The translations under genes were made by a program, and so were the position numbers. Below the pieces are notes generated by a model, which saw nothing but the letters and a program-made list of their open reading frames with translations, had not been told where the DNA came from and did not search any database. This document shows positions 10,441-19,725 of a DNA stretch of 64,000 bases, one piece after another (within the stretch, counting starts at the first letter, position 1; each line of letters opens with the position of its first letter). Origin of the DNA: Liolophura sinensis (Eukaryota; Mollusca; Polyplacophora; Chitonida; Chitonidae); assembly GCF_032854445.1 (NCBI RefSeq), contig NC_088295.1:87129836-87193835 (forward strand). Direction: 5' to 3'.

Positions 10441-13155
10441 ACACAGTGGTCAGCTAGATGAGACTTTGTGCATAGTGTGCTATCTAGCCAGGATCCAGTT
10501 ATGTGACAGCTCGATGTCAGAGCTTGGTGACAGTAGTGTTTCTCTGGGTGCATGAAAATTGAGGAAAGCTGTTGTTGCTGACAGGTTGAGGACAGCACAT
10601 GTGAAAAAACCAGGTTAATGGAAGGAAGAGTACAGATCTGTATGTTTGAAAGCTAAGCTAGGAAAAATGAAATAGATCTATTTGTCACATGGCATACATG
10701 ATATCTGGCTAGATTACACCTTGCTTCGTCGCGTAAATGGTAGCCTGACGCGTTGCTGCTTGACGTATGTGATGGCCAGGTAGATGACACCGCACCTCAG
10801 GGGCAAAGAAGCCGGTGAAATCGGTTCATTACACTTGTAAAATACTAATTGTGCACGTGAGCCACCCACGCTTTAGATTCGGGCTCTAAAGCTGTCCTGT
10901 TGTCACTAGACCAACTGAATCTTGGTAACGGTCAAATAGACATTTCTAATTTCAGCCCTTTTCAGATGTTGGCTACAATGAGGTCGAGAACAAATATTCG
11001 GCTCATGTCGCTGTTCCCGTAGTCCATACGAGGGTATTGACACACAGACTAAGGCAAAGCATACGAGTGAATGGTTTTGAAACACTTTTAACCTCCACCA
11101 ATCCATGCAATCAAAAGAAGGTTACGCAAACTATCTGGGGATTCGTTACCTTGTGTGAGAGGAAAGGAGCATCGTCAAGGATTTGTGCTCACCAAGACGC
11201 CACGAAGAGTGAGAGCCGGGAAATCCACAACCACATGCAGCTTGCACTTTTCTGTACAACATATCAAAAGATCAACCTAGCGTGATCACCATTTTTTGAG
11301 CTGTGGTTGCTGGAAGTGAAGCCATAGCATTTTGTTACCTTGGTAATGTCTGTGTGGCAGTATTACAAATCAGTGCTCCTTAACTCTTCAGTTCGAAGGC
11401 AAATTTTGGACCCAATTCACTGAATTGTGCAAGTGTAATCTTAAGGCCGAGGCTGAAAGACAGTTATGAATCTCAACTTAGTTCATCCATAAACGTTTTA
11501 CAAAACGTGCTGGTAGGCGAGAGGTTCACTGATGCCCACATGCGATTTCTACTGAGTTAATGGATAGAGATCAAAACTGTGTGGAAGGCAGCTGACATAA
11601 TCCTGTCCTCGACAGAAGCGCCTGTATTCACTCCCCTGGTGAGAACTTTGAGAAAACTAGCATTAAAGAAATGTTAAACAATGTAAACCATCATTTCCAC
11701 CAGTTTATATTTAATCATTTATTTGATTGTTGTTTAACACAACACTCATTAAAATGAAAACATTCTTGACTGTGGCGTTTCAATGGGTGCAGGAGTGCGT
11801 GGAGAAAACTGCCAAGATTTGACAAATTACTCAACTCTTAGATATGTCACATCTGATGGAAGGCAAGTGGTCTTACGCTTAAGAGTTCACTCAAAAGTAT
11901 ATTTAAAGGAAGCCTAAATTCAGCACATCAGTAAACTTAATTAATTAAGTTAGTTAGTTATTCGACTAACAGACCTTACCACGTACGGCAAGCTTAACTG
12001 CATACCAACTGCATACCATTAGATACAACGCCAAAACACGATCAACATGACGATTTCCATTACTTCAATGGATTTATATATCAGTATACGGGGGCATCCG
12101 TGTAAGTCAGCGTCCCGAATCTCTCGCGACATGAACTGTTGCCTGAACTTCATCATGCAACGAAGTTAAGAATATACAGTCCTACATTATCAAGTTGCCA
12201 TACAACATTAGGTCTGTTATCATATTTCCATTCAGCATGTCATAATTTATCTGATATACATACATATCGCATGAAGCAACATTCTGTTTCCATGTGCAGA
12301 GAATCATGGTACACATTCTGCACGTAGATCCTGTGCAGTACTCAAGCAGTTGGCTCTTCTGCCAGCAGCTGCTTGAGTTAATATTTATGTACTGTTAACC
12401 AACCAACCGTCTCAGCAATTATACACAGTGGCGTATAACAGACATTACAATATTCGTTCTATTAATCACCCTATAAGATATCTCCACGTCCGATTACGTT
12501 ATCAAGTTGGCGTCTCCGTTGTGTGCTGGGGTAGTCGGTACATCTACTGAACACAGCCTTCTATAGCAATCTGATAACCACATCGGCATGTTAACACGGA
12601 TCCCCCTTTTCTGACCACTTGCTACACCTCATATTATTTTTGTCCCTCTTTAGGCAAGTTGTACCCACAATGCATTGACGTGGCACAAATCCTTCGTATA
12701 ACCCTTTAACACCAAATTTCATCGCCATAATAACATAGTGGTTACTATACATCACTATCGATCCTTTCTGCACTTAAAAATTATCACACTGTATTCTTTC
12801 AATGTGCACAACTTTATCGCATTCATCAGATGTATCCTTTCTACAAAAGATAATCACACATTGCATCCTTCAGACTTATCCTTGCAACGATATCATACCA
12901 CTCTCTTACGACGAATCTTCAGTCTATCTACATTATCACACCGAAAGACTGGCTTTGTGTACCCAACAATATAACTCTAACATCTTTTAACTTCTTGTTT
13001 TTACACAACGCTATTATTTCGTACCTATGCCAGTGATTCTTCACGTACGACCTCATCACAATCCATCCGTAAAATGTTATCATACCACACTCTTATTATA
13101 ATAGGGCTGCCCTTTTTTACGCAACCATAATTATACTCATATACTATTAATCTAT
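10441..13155. other. Spacer, decayed D units then pyrimidine-rich sequence
   Basis: Degenerate 39-bp units persist to about 10790 (GGCATACATGATATCTGGC; GACGTATGTGATGGCCAGG). From about 12430 to 13110 a loose pyrimidine-rich pattern recurs (TTATCACAC, TATCATACCAC, ATCCTTTC), which may be a very old tandem repeat with units of about 40 bp. Nothing coding is supported. Confidence 0.4.
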
Positions 13156-13166
13156 TAGGTGTGACA
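13156..13166. repeat. Left target-site duplication of the SINE at 13167
   Basis: TAGGTGTGACA, repeated without mismatch at 13433-13443 immediately after the SINE tail. Confidence 0.9.
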
Positions 13167-13432
13167 GGAGGCCTGCGCGGCTCAATTGGTTAGCACGCTA
13201 GCGCAGCGTGATGACCCAGGAGCCTCTCACCCATGAGGTCGCTGTGAGTTCAAGTCCAACTCATACTGGCGTCCTCTCCGGCCGTACATGGGAAGGTCTG
13301 TCAGCAACTTGCGAACGGTTGTGAGTTTCCCCCGGGCTCTGCCCGCTTTCCTCCCACTATAATGCTGGCCGCCGTCGTATAAGTGAAATATTTATACGAC
13401 GTAAAACACCAATCAAATAAATAAATAAATCC
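13167..13432 (+). mobile_element. Full-length tRNA-derived SINE with 11-bp target-site duplication
   Basis: The head is tRNA-like: an A-box-like GGCTCAATTGGTTAGCAC near 13179 and a B-box-like GTGAGTTCAAGTCC near 13245, the two internal promoter elements of RNA polymerase III. A body common to all copies follows (CTCTCCGGCCGTACATGGGA; GTTTCCCCCGGGCTCTGCCC; TCCTCCCACTATAATGCTGG). The 3' end is CGTAAAACACCAATCAAATA plus AATAAATAAAT. Perfect direct repeats TAGGTGTGACA at 13156-13166 and 13433-13443 flank it, the signature of L1-like or RTE-like target-primed insertion. The shared central body may be one of the widespread conserved SINE domains (possibly the Meta type); that name is from memory and unverified. 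Confidence 0.93.
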
Positions 13433-13443
13433 TAGGTGTGACA
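13433..13443. repeat. Right target-site duplication of the SINE at 13167
   Basis: TAGGTGTGACA, identical to 13156-13166. Confidence 0.9.
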
Positions 13444-14426
13444 CTTTGCACTGGTTTCATGTTAATGCTTGTAGTGGTGACAATAGACCAGTAACGTCTA
13501 ATAAATTGCGATTAAAATCACTGCCTGTTTTAACTAATTATGCTTAAGCCATAAGGGCTTGTGGGGGGGCCTAGATTGCTACTAGTTAAGCATTTGCATG
13601 AACAGTTAGAATAAAACCGACAAGAGGCCGGATTTCACCAAATACCTGTGACCGTTTAGCAGGTATCGTGCTCTGGTCGCTGCTCATGGTTTCACTCTCT
13701 GCTTATCACATCACCACTCTTTCCGCTGTTCCATTTTGCTGTAATCACACATTTCTCTTTAGCCCCCACGGCTGATCATTTTCACCCCATTTTTATCACA
13801 CGTCCCCCTCAGAACTGCTCATTCCTGCATTATATTATCACGTCTCCCCTTATGACCTCTAATTTTCTCCAAATCTTTGTCCCCAAATTCTGATCTTTTC
13901 TGCACCTAATTTACTTTGATTTTGGTGTCCCTCACAACACTGACTGAGAGCGTAAAACTCCAATCACATAAACGAATCCAGCTCATCCATAACGTGGTAA
14001 TCAAACCCCCGAACAAACTCCCACGCGAGTCACGCAGTAAATGTAACTATAACAACAACCGTATTAACTGCAGGACAGCCAGCGCTTATCGTAGCCAACA
14101 ATATTGTCCTTATTTAAGTCATCAGCCGTTACTGATCTGAAGTCATTTCCGTATCTGTCATACAACAATGCAGCTTTAACCCATGCCGTGCTTCAGACAT
14201 TACATTTACATTCCGGCAGATTCTTATAATATGCTCTCATAGCCTTACAACTGTACCACCATATAACCAACGTCGCAGATTTTGTATCCGTGACTTTGCG
14301 AACAGTGCGCCGGACGTGTTATACAGACGTTCCGCCTGTGCAAAGATCGGAATGTCATTGAGAAAAAATGGTATATAGTGTGTAAGGAAAGCCTGTAAGT
14401 TAATTTCTCAGGACTCTGTAGATGTA
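13444..14426. other. Spacer, no gene recognised
   Basis: Includes a pyrimidine-rich stretch at 13690-13880 with recurring TTATCACA-type phrases, similar to the region left of the SINE. That suggests the SINE landed inside an older degenerate repeat domain. A 74-codon frame at 13916-14140 overlaps the SINE-tail-like segment and is not supported. Confidence 0.4.
13944..13975 (+). mobile_element. Possible decayed SINE 3' tail
   Basis: GAGCGTAAAACTCCAATCAC followed by ATAAACGAAT resembles the SINE end GGCGTAAAACACCAATCAAA. No body is recognisable upstream. A chance match is possible. Confidence 0.35.
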
Positions 14427-14428
14427 TA

Positions 14429-14499
<71 letters not shown>
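14427..14499. repeat. (AT)n microsatellite, about 36 dinucleotides
   Basis: Uninterrupted alternating AT/TA tract of roughly 70 bp. Likely hypervariable in length and able to extrude cruciforms. It separates the left spacer from the upstream region of the sclerostin-like gene. Confidence 0.97.
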
Positions 14500-14500
<1 letters not shown>

Positions 14501-15766
14501 CAGGACTGGAATAAGCGCAAAAGATTACAGAAGAATACTAATTAATATGCTAATACGACCACTCTGATGCTTCATTTAAAAATCGATGTGTTTTATACCG
14601 GTTTATTTCTACATTTGGACACGCAAGGAAAATGTCCACATTGCTATATAGAGTACACACAGTTTTGTGCAGCAAACCGTTGTACATTACACAGGTGGGC
14701 CACGTGGCAAGGCGATGAGCCAGAGGTCCCGGCAAAGCGTAGCTTCAGGCCCTTGTATACCTGTGCGCAGGTTGTCGCCAGGTGAGCCCAGGTAGATCAC
14801 ACTAAAGGTCTGTGTTCCTACGCAGTGCTGCATTGGGACAGTACTCTCGCGACAGGTATATACACGGTGCTCCGTCAAACGGCGCTCAGTTCACATTGCA
14901 TTCTCTCTGCCCGTACTAGGCCCTTGTTTTATTTAGTTACCCTTCGCTGGCTGGGGTGCATGATTTCCTTCGGTGACTGTCTTTTCTGGATCCGCGGGGT
15001 TAACTGATGGCAGACACGGGCAACCAGAGCGCTCTCCCCTGGTCCTGTGGCTAAGGTTGTGTTTCTGGAGATACATGTAAGTGATTGCGGCCAGGCCTTA
15101 TGAGGGAACTGGAGTGCTGTGTGTGTTAATGGGGGTTGTGAATGAAGGAGATCAAGTCGGATACAAAACTACATCTATTATTGCCCATTGAACTTGCGGT
15201 TTTGCTTGGAATGCCAGGGGCGGGGTCTGTGCGGTGTCCTCCAGCCAGTCAATCGGCGTAGTGTACTGCTGATAATCGCTAGATACTGCTCTCTGCACTG
15301 TTGCTATCATCACAACTTGTGACCTAAGGCTTGTCAATGGGCGATTGATCAACCTCTGTTTCTGGGCTTCCCACCAGCGGTTCACGATGCGGCAGTATCG
15401 ACCGACTACAACTCGTTAAAATATACGAAGAGGATGATTGGCATCTGTCCAACCTGATTGACGGTCGAAACTCCACCCCTTTCTTCCTTCAGCTTTTGTA
15501 AGCCTTGAAAAAAACTTATATTCTGGACTAATGACCGTGTCGTCTTTGCATTGTCATAAGCTGGCAGGCCTTCAAAAGTCCATAAGCGCTGGTAGCGTTC
15601 GGTAGGTTTCAGTCATGTTGACATACGAACACAGGGAGCTGCTTCTCGTCACTAGAAACCCGCACCCATTGTTGGGCATTTCTTCTTATATTTTCCCGCG
15701 CTTTTTACACTATCTTACGGAGAACGGAAACGACGGAAATTTCTAGAGAGTGAATGAATCCAAATC
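14500..15766 (+). other. 5' flank of the sclerostin-like gene
   Basis: About 1.27 kb from the AT microsatellite to the start codon, GC-richer than the spacers. No TATA box or initiator stands out. A weak candidate is TTATATTTTCCCGCGC near 15686, about 80 bp before the ATG; a CCAAT-like GATTGGC lies near 15434. Small open frames here (60-77 codons) have no recognisable domain. The transcription start, and any upstream non-coding exon, cannot be placed from sequence alone. Confidence 0.45.
14692..14857. promoter_or_regulatory. Cluster of six CAGGT/ACCTG motifs upstream of the sclerostin-like gene
   Basis: CAGGT occurs at 14692 (CAGGTG), 14768, 14779 (CAGGTG), 14789 and 14853, and its complement ACCTG at 14759: six in about 165 bp. 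A 5-mer counted on both strands would be expected well under once in that length. A palindromic GCCACGTGGC lies at 14699-14708. CAGGTG is the core bound by Snail/ZEB zinc fingers and by many bHLH E-proteins. The cluster sits 0.9-1.1 kb upstream of the start codon in a locally GC-richer stretch. The enhancer role is inferred from motif density only. Confidence 0.4.
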
Positions 15767-15947
15767 ATGGACAGAGACAAACTTTGCTGCTATCTGTTTG
15801 TAGCGTTACTTGGCTGCATCGGAGTGCACAGCCGGCAAAATACAGACAGGAGACTGTCGTACGCACTACCTGGGAGCTCCCTAGTGCAGACAGTGAACGA
15901 CAGCGACAACGGCCGCCGAGGGAAGTATAACTATAGTGTTCCTGTAC
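15754..15947 (+). other. Possible overlapping upstream ORF in the 5' leader
   Basis: An ATG 13 bases before the main start (context GTGAATGA, weak at -3) opens a frame offset from the main ORF. It stays open across most of exon 1 and ends at TAA near 15927-15947. If the mRNA includes it, leaky scanning would be needed to reach the main start, which has the stronger context. This is inference; the transcript 5' end is unknown. Confidence 0.3.
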
Positions 15948-15953
15948 GTGCAG
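15767..15953 (+). CDS. SOSTDC1: Coding exon 1 of the sclerostin-like gene
   Basis: Encodes residues 1-62 plus the first base of codon 63: the signal peptide and a poorly conserved, Asp/Arg/Ser-rich propeptide-like N-terminus with sequons at N44 and N55. It ends GTGCAG|GTAAGT, a consensus splice donor. Reading through the donor hits TAG within three codons, which supports splicing here. Confidence 0.93.
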
Positions 15954-17649
15954 GTAAGTAGGTCTTGTGAAGCATGGCCCAGCTAACCACACTACCCTCA
16001 GCCCGCCCTCCTCCAAAACGCTCTACCTGAAGGTTAACGGCTCACCATACAGGTAGTCGGCATGTTTCGACCTTACCTGAGGGTACAGAAACCAATACCG
16101 GGCCGCCTACACGTGTACACTGATATTTATTTAGCTAAAAAGCGCCAAGGCGAAAACAATTTATAAAGTTGATCCAGCAAACAAGGAAATGTTTAATGGT
16201 GATTGGGAAGGTGAATGGAGGGAAGCGTAAGTGACAAGGCTCGTCCCCAGTATAGGATTGTAGGGAACTGATTCGGCCTGTTCAGCCGCTGACACGAGCT
16301 TGTTGTGGGTGTAAATGCATTTGAGTTTCATAAAATATTATAAGTGAACAACGGTCGTCAGGCTTACAGATAGAAAACCCTCTGAGATGTTTTTTGTGTT
16401 GTATGCGACTGTAGCTATAATGGGCCATGTCGTGTGTTATAGCCTAGGCTAACCACCTCCTGCCAAAGCCAACTAACTTGTCTGTCCGCTTTCGTCAACA
16501 CTGGCCGACGTGTCCTTCAAATCTATTACACCTTTAAATGTCTACTGGCTCACATCTTCAGCGCAGCTTAACACAGCCCAGACATTTACCCATTAAGCTA
16601 TTTAACTTGAAATTCTGCGTGTGTGTTACTTTCCGAACACGGCAAGAATACAACATTTGGTTCGGAGATTAATGTTGTATTAAGTGACTGCAAAATAAAC
16701 TTGATGAAACATGTGCGTAGTGAACATGTCACTGGGCCATCGGCTAGCCCACCTTGCCACGGTAGATTGCTATAGCGAGGCCGGTATAGTATACGCCACG
16801 AAAGCTTTTCAACACAAAACATTGTCAGCATCTAGGGCACAGAGAATCTCTCAGCGAATAATGATACTGTATATTAGATAGAGAATGAATAGCCCGACAA
16901 ACAAGACAGGCTCTTCTGGCGGAGACCTCGCGACTTTAAGCCCATGCCATCGGTCATATCTTATATAGCTGTGCACTAGTTTTTATTAATCAACCTCTCC
17001 CTTCTTACGTGTAATTAATACGAATACAACCTTAACATCAACTGAAACCAATAACCTCTTAAGTCAATGACGACTTCTAAGATTACTCTGGGAGAAATGA
17101 CAGTACGTAATTTCGATCATGCATTCGGAGCTCAGGTTGTAACGTGGCGTGGTTAATGTGAAACGTTACAAAGGCGAGTTTATAGTTCCATTAATGCTGT
17201 TCATTTAACTTGCTTAATTCAGATTTATTGTCTTCTTTTCAGACATATCACAGTTCGAATGCAAGGAATTGCGATCAAAGCGTTATATTTCGGATGGCTT
17301 TTGTACCTCTCACAAGCCGGTCACGGAGGTGGTATGCGCGGGCAATTGCTTGCCGTTGGAACAATTACCTTGGTACGCAGAATATATGAAAGTGATCAGC
17401 CGCAAAAAGGTGGTTGAGTTTCGGTGTGTTGAGGAGAGCTTTCGCCGTAAGAAGGTGAAGCTCCTCTGTGATAACGGCAGTACAAGAACTTATCGTATTA
17501 AAGTTGTAAAAGCTTGTAAATGCAAGCGTTATCAACGGAGACATAATGAAACAAACGGTCCTCACCCTGCCAAGCTGGGTAGAAAGTCAAGACGGCGAAG
17601 GCGCCGGAAGCACAGGGTCAGAGCAAATAAAACTTTTCGAAAAGCATAA
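15767..17649 (+). CDS. SOSTDC1: Sclerostin / SOSTDC1-like secreted cystine-knot BMP/Wnt antagonist (two exons, join 15767-15953, 17243-17649)
   Basis: Spliced product of 197 residues (594 nt with stop; human SOSTDC1 is about 206 and sclerostin 213). Residues 1-22 form a hydrophobic signal peptide (LFVALLGCIG core). Residues 69-156 form the C-terminal cystine-knot domain with eight cysteines at 69, 83, 94, 98, 124, 138, 154 and 156; the spacing nearly matches sclerostin, including the terminal CKCKR. Conserved blocks include ELRSKRYISDGFC, CAGNCLPL, GSTRTY and ACKCKRYQRRHNET. Family members are extracellular and bind BMPs and/or LRP5/6. Loop 2 (99-123) reads LPLEQLPWYAEYMKV where vertebrates have PN-x-I, so the Asn-x-Ile LRP motif is absent. 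Sequons occur at N44, N55, N140, N164 and N191. The tail 175-196 is extremely Arg/Lys-rich, as in sclerostin, and probably binds heparan sulfate. The ATG has A at -3 and G at +4. SOSTDC1 is the closest vertebrate match by eye, but the gene may be the single pre-duplication SOST/SOSTDC1 ancestor. Confidence 0.95.
15954..17242 (+). other. Intron 1 of the sclerostin-like gene (1289 bp, phase 1)
   Basis: The donor is GTAAGT at 15954-15959. The acceptor is a pyrimidine tract TTGTCTTCTTTTCAG ending at 17242. No SINE or minisatellite is visible inside. The phase (after the first codon base) and the position between the signal/N-terminal region and the cystine knot match the single coding intron of vertebrate SOST, as I remember that gene structure. 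Confidence 0.9.
17243..17649 (+). CDS. SOSTDC1: Coding exon 2 of the sclerostin-like gene (cystine-knot domain)
   Basis: Begins with the last two bases of codon 63 (Asp) and encodes residues 63-197: the whole cystine knot (all eight cysteines) and the Arg/Lys-rich tail with six consecutive arginines at 179-184. It stops at TAA 17647-17649. An AATAAA at 17626-17631 falls inside the last codons, too early to be the functional poly(A) signal. Confidence 0.95.
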
Positions 17650-19376
17650 TAACTATAGGAATGATAGTGATGATAGATTTATGTTATACCCCCCTATTCA
17701 GGGAACACCCTTGTCCAAGGGACGAACGTGGGTGGGGCAACAGAGTGCAGGGCAATGGATAGCCCTCAAACCAATGCAATCCACAACCATGCATTTCATT
17801 CCTAATTTAATGCTGTTCAACTCTGCGCCACACCAGCGAGAGGAAGACGCCTCGTCATCGTGTGTATTTTGTCTTGAATCCGCGATATACTTTTCCTTTG
17901 GATTCTACGTCTCTGATGTTGTGTCTGTGGTCAGTATTGGACAGTGTCTGGACAGCCGAGCCAGGAGCGTTACCCCCAGGGATTCCCTTATCAAGGGTCA
18001 GACCGCCTACTGCTCGCCAGGGAATGTTTCGCCACCGGTCAGAACAAAGCCCTGCGGTCTGGGATACTTTGGTGTATCGTGGATGCATTCACTATCGAAT
18101 TTCGCAAATCCCAGCCACCGTCCCACCATTACCTGCAAACGTGTTGCATTTATGTATGGGATCAAGGATTATATTACCCAAACAGCGACCAACTGACTGT
18201 TCCAAATGCTTGGCTGCCATGGCTAAGCACGGTAAGAATTGGTTGCTGTAAACTCCTTGGCGTACACGAACAGTTGAAGTCGTGTCCCCGCCACGAAGGT
18301 CATGGGGTGGCTGGTAAAAGAGATGGACGCTCAGCTTGTGCAGTTCCTTGGATGTTATTCTGTCGCACATTGTTTTATTATTATTTTATTGTATATAAAA
18401 TGCATGTGCATGATTACACATGTGACGAACCAATGGCAGATATGATGCCCCTGCGCAAAGTGCTTTAGTGTACATTTGATAAGTTGGTTGGCAAGCCGTG
18501 TATTGTTTGTTACAATAGCGGATTGCCGGACGGTGTGATTCGTGCCTCCTGGGAACCACGGTATTGCTCCAGGCACACAAGCGTTTGGTGAGGACACCGT
18601 CTTACGTATCATGTTAAAAAGTTACATACTTCAACAATTAATACAAATTACCTTTGGATAGTAGGGGCAAAAAGACGTAACCTATAAAATGACACTGACA
18701 TATTTCTGTAAGGTTATCTTGCACAATGTACATACGTTAGGAACATTAAGTATCCCGGGGTGACCGGGTGAGTTATACCGAGAACCAAAGTAATGCAACT
18801 CCGCATAAGTATACCACCTTTCCACTACAGCCACAAGCCAACGACATTATCACATTGGCCACACGCTTCGCACGAACACCCGCTACTTGCATCGCCCGAA
18901 CACACGCTACTTGCATCGCTCGAACACATTCATCTTACATCGATCATTTGGAACCGGATAACCGCATCGCCCAGACTACAACGCTGGCGAAACACCCAGC
19001 TTACACCTATCTCAGTTCAAATCCATTCATTCCAGGCGTCTGTAAAGTTTACTACGGGTCAGAAACACTTGAGTTATCAGTCATTAATGATTAGTTTAGG
19101 TTGCTTTTACTGTTTAAAAGATGAAACTTCTCACCATATCAGAGCTTATGCCATTTAGAATTGTCGAGCTTTAGTTGCTAATCCCAATAGTGCTGGCACT
19201 GTCGGCCACAAATAAGCCTGTTTTGTTCGTCACTGAAAAACTTGCCCATCGCATTGTTCCAGAGTTTACAAAACTTATAACATTATGGTCACCGTATTTA
19301 AATTGCTGGCTACTGAATAGTTTATATTCCTGTCCACTAGTTACTTTTCTATTAAAATTTAAATTTTGCCGTCCAT
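17650..19376 (+). other. 3' flank / probable 3' UTR region of the sclerostin-like gene
   Basis: No clear AATAAA follows within the first kilobase; the closest variant is TATAAA near 18395, and a proper AATAAA appears only at about 19871. Overlapping open frames of 129, 174 and 216 codons (17546-18468) coexist in all three + frames with no conserved motif, so I attribute them to a stop-poor 3' UTR. Three 24-bp tandem copies (CGAACAC..GCTACTTGCATCGC) lie at 18873-18945. Confidence 0.5.
18873..18945. repeat. Short tandem repeat, 24 bp x 3
   Basis: CGAACACCCGCTACTTGCAT with CGCC/CGCT repeated at 18873, 18897 and 18921, the third copy diverged. It may be a minisatellite at birth, or a remnant. 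Confidence 0.75.
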
Positions 19377-19725
19377 CGCAACTCAGTTTACCCCGGCCAT
19401 TTATCTTTCATTGTCCACCGCAATTTAGCTTACAGCGGCCATTTATCTGTCACTGTCTACCACAACTTAGTTTACCCCGGCCATTATCGTTCACTGTCCA
19501 CCACAACTTAGTTTACACCGGCCATTATTTGTCACTGTCCACCACAACTTAGTTTTACTCTAGCCATTACTTTTCACTGTCTACCACCACTTAGTTTACC
19601 CCGGCGATTATCTCTCACTGTCCACAACTTAGCTTCCCCCGCCCATTTATCTTTCATTGTCCACCACAACTTAGTTTACCCTGGCCATTATCTTTCACTG
19701 TCCACCACATCATAGCTTACATTTT
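19377..19725. repeat. Minisatellite N, 41-42-bp unit, about nine copies
   Basis: Unit CACAACTTAGTTTACCCCGG followed by CCATTATCTTTCACTGTCCAC. Copies differ by substitutions and one-base indels. Unlike most arrays in the window its + strand is C-rich. It starts 1.7 kb after the sclerostin-like stop codon. Confidence 0.9.

Noticed and set aside
13167-13260. Functional tRNA gene
   Set aside because: The tRNA-like part does not fold into a clean acceptor stem and belongs to a SINE present in several copies with a body and tail.
17546-18468. Overlapping 216-, 129- and 174-codon + frames downstream of and overlapping the sclerostin-like CDS
   Set aside because: The first starts inside the real CDS in another frame, all three frames are open together, and no conserved motif is visible; better explained as 3' UTR.
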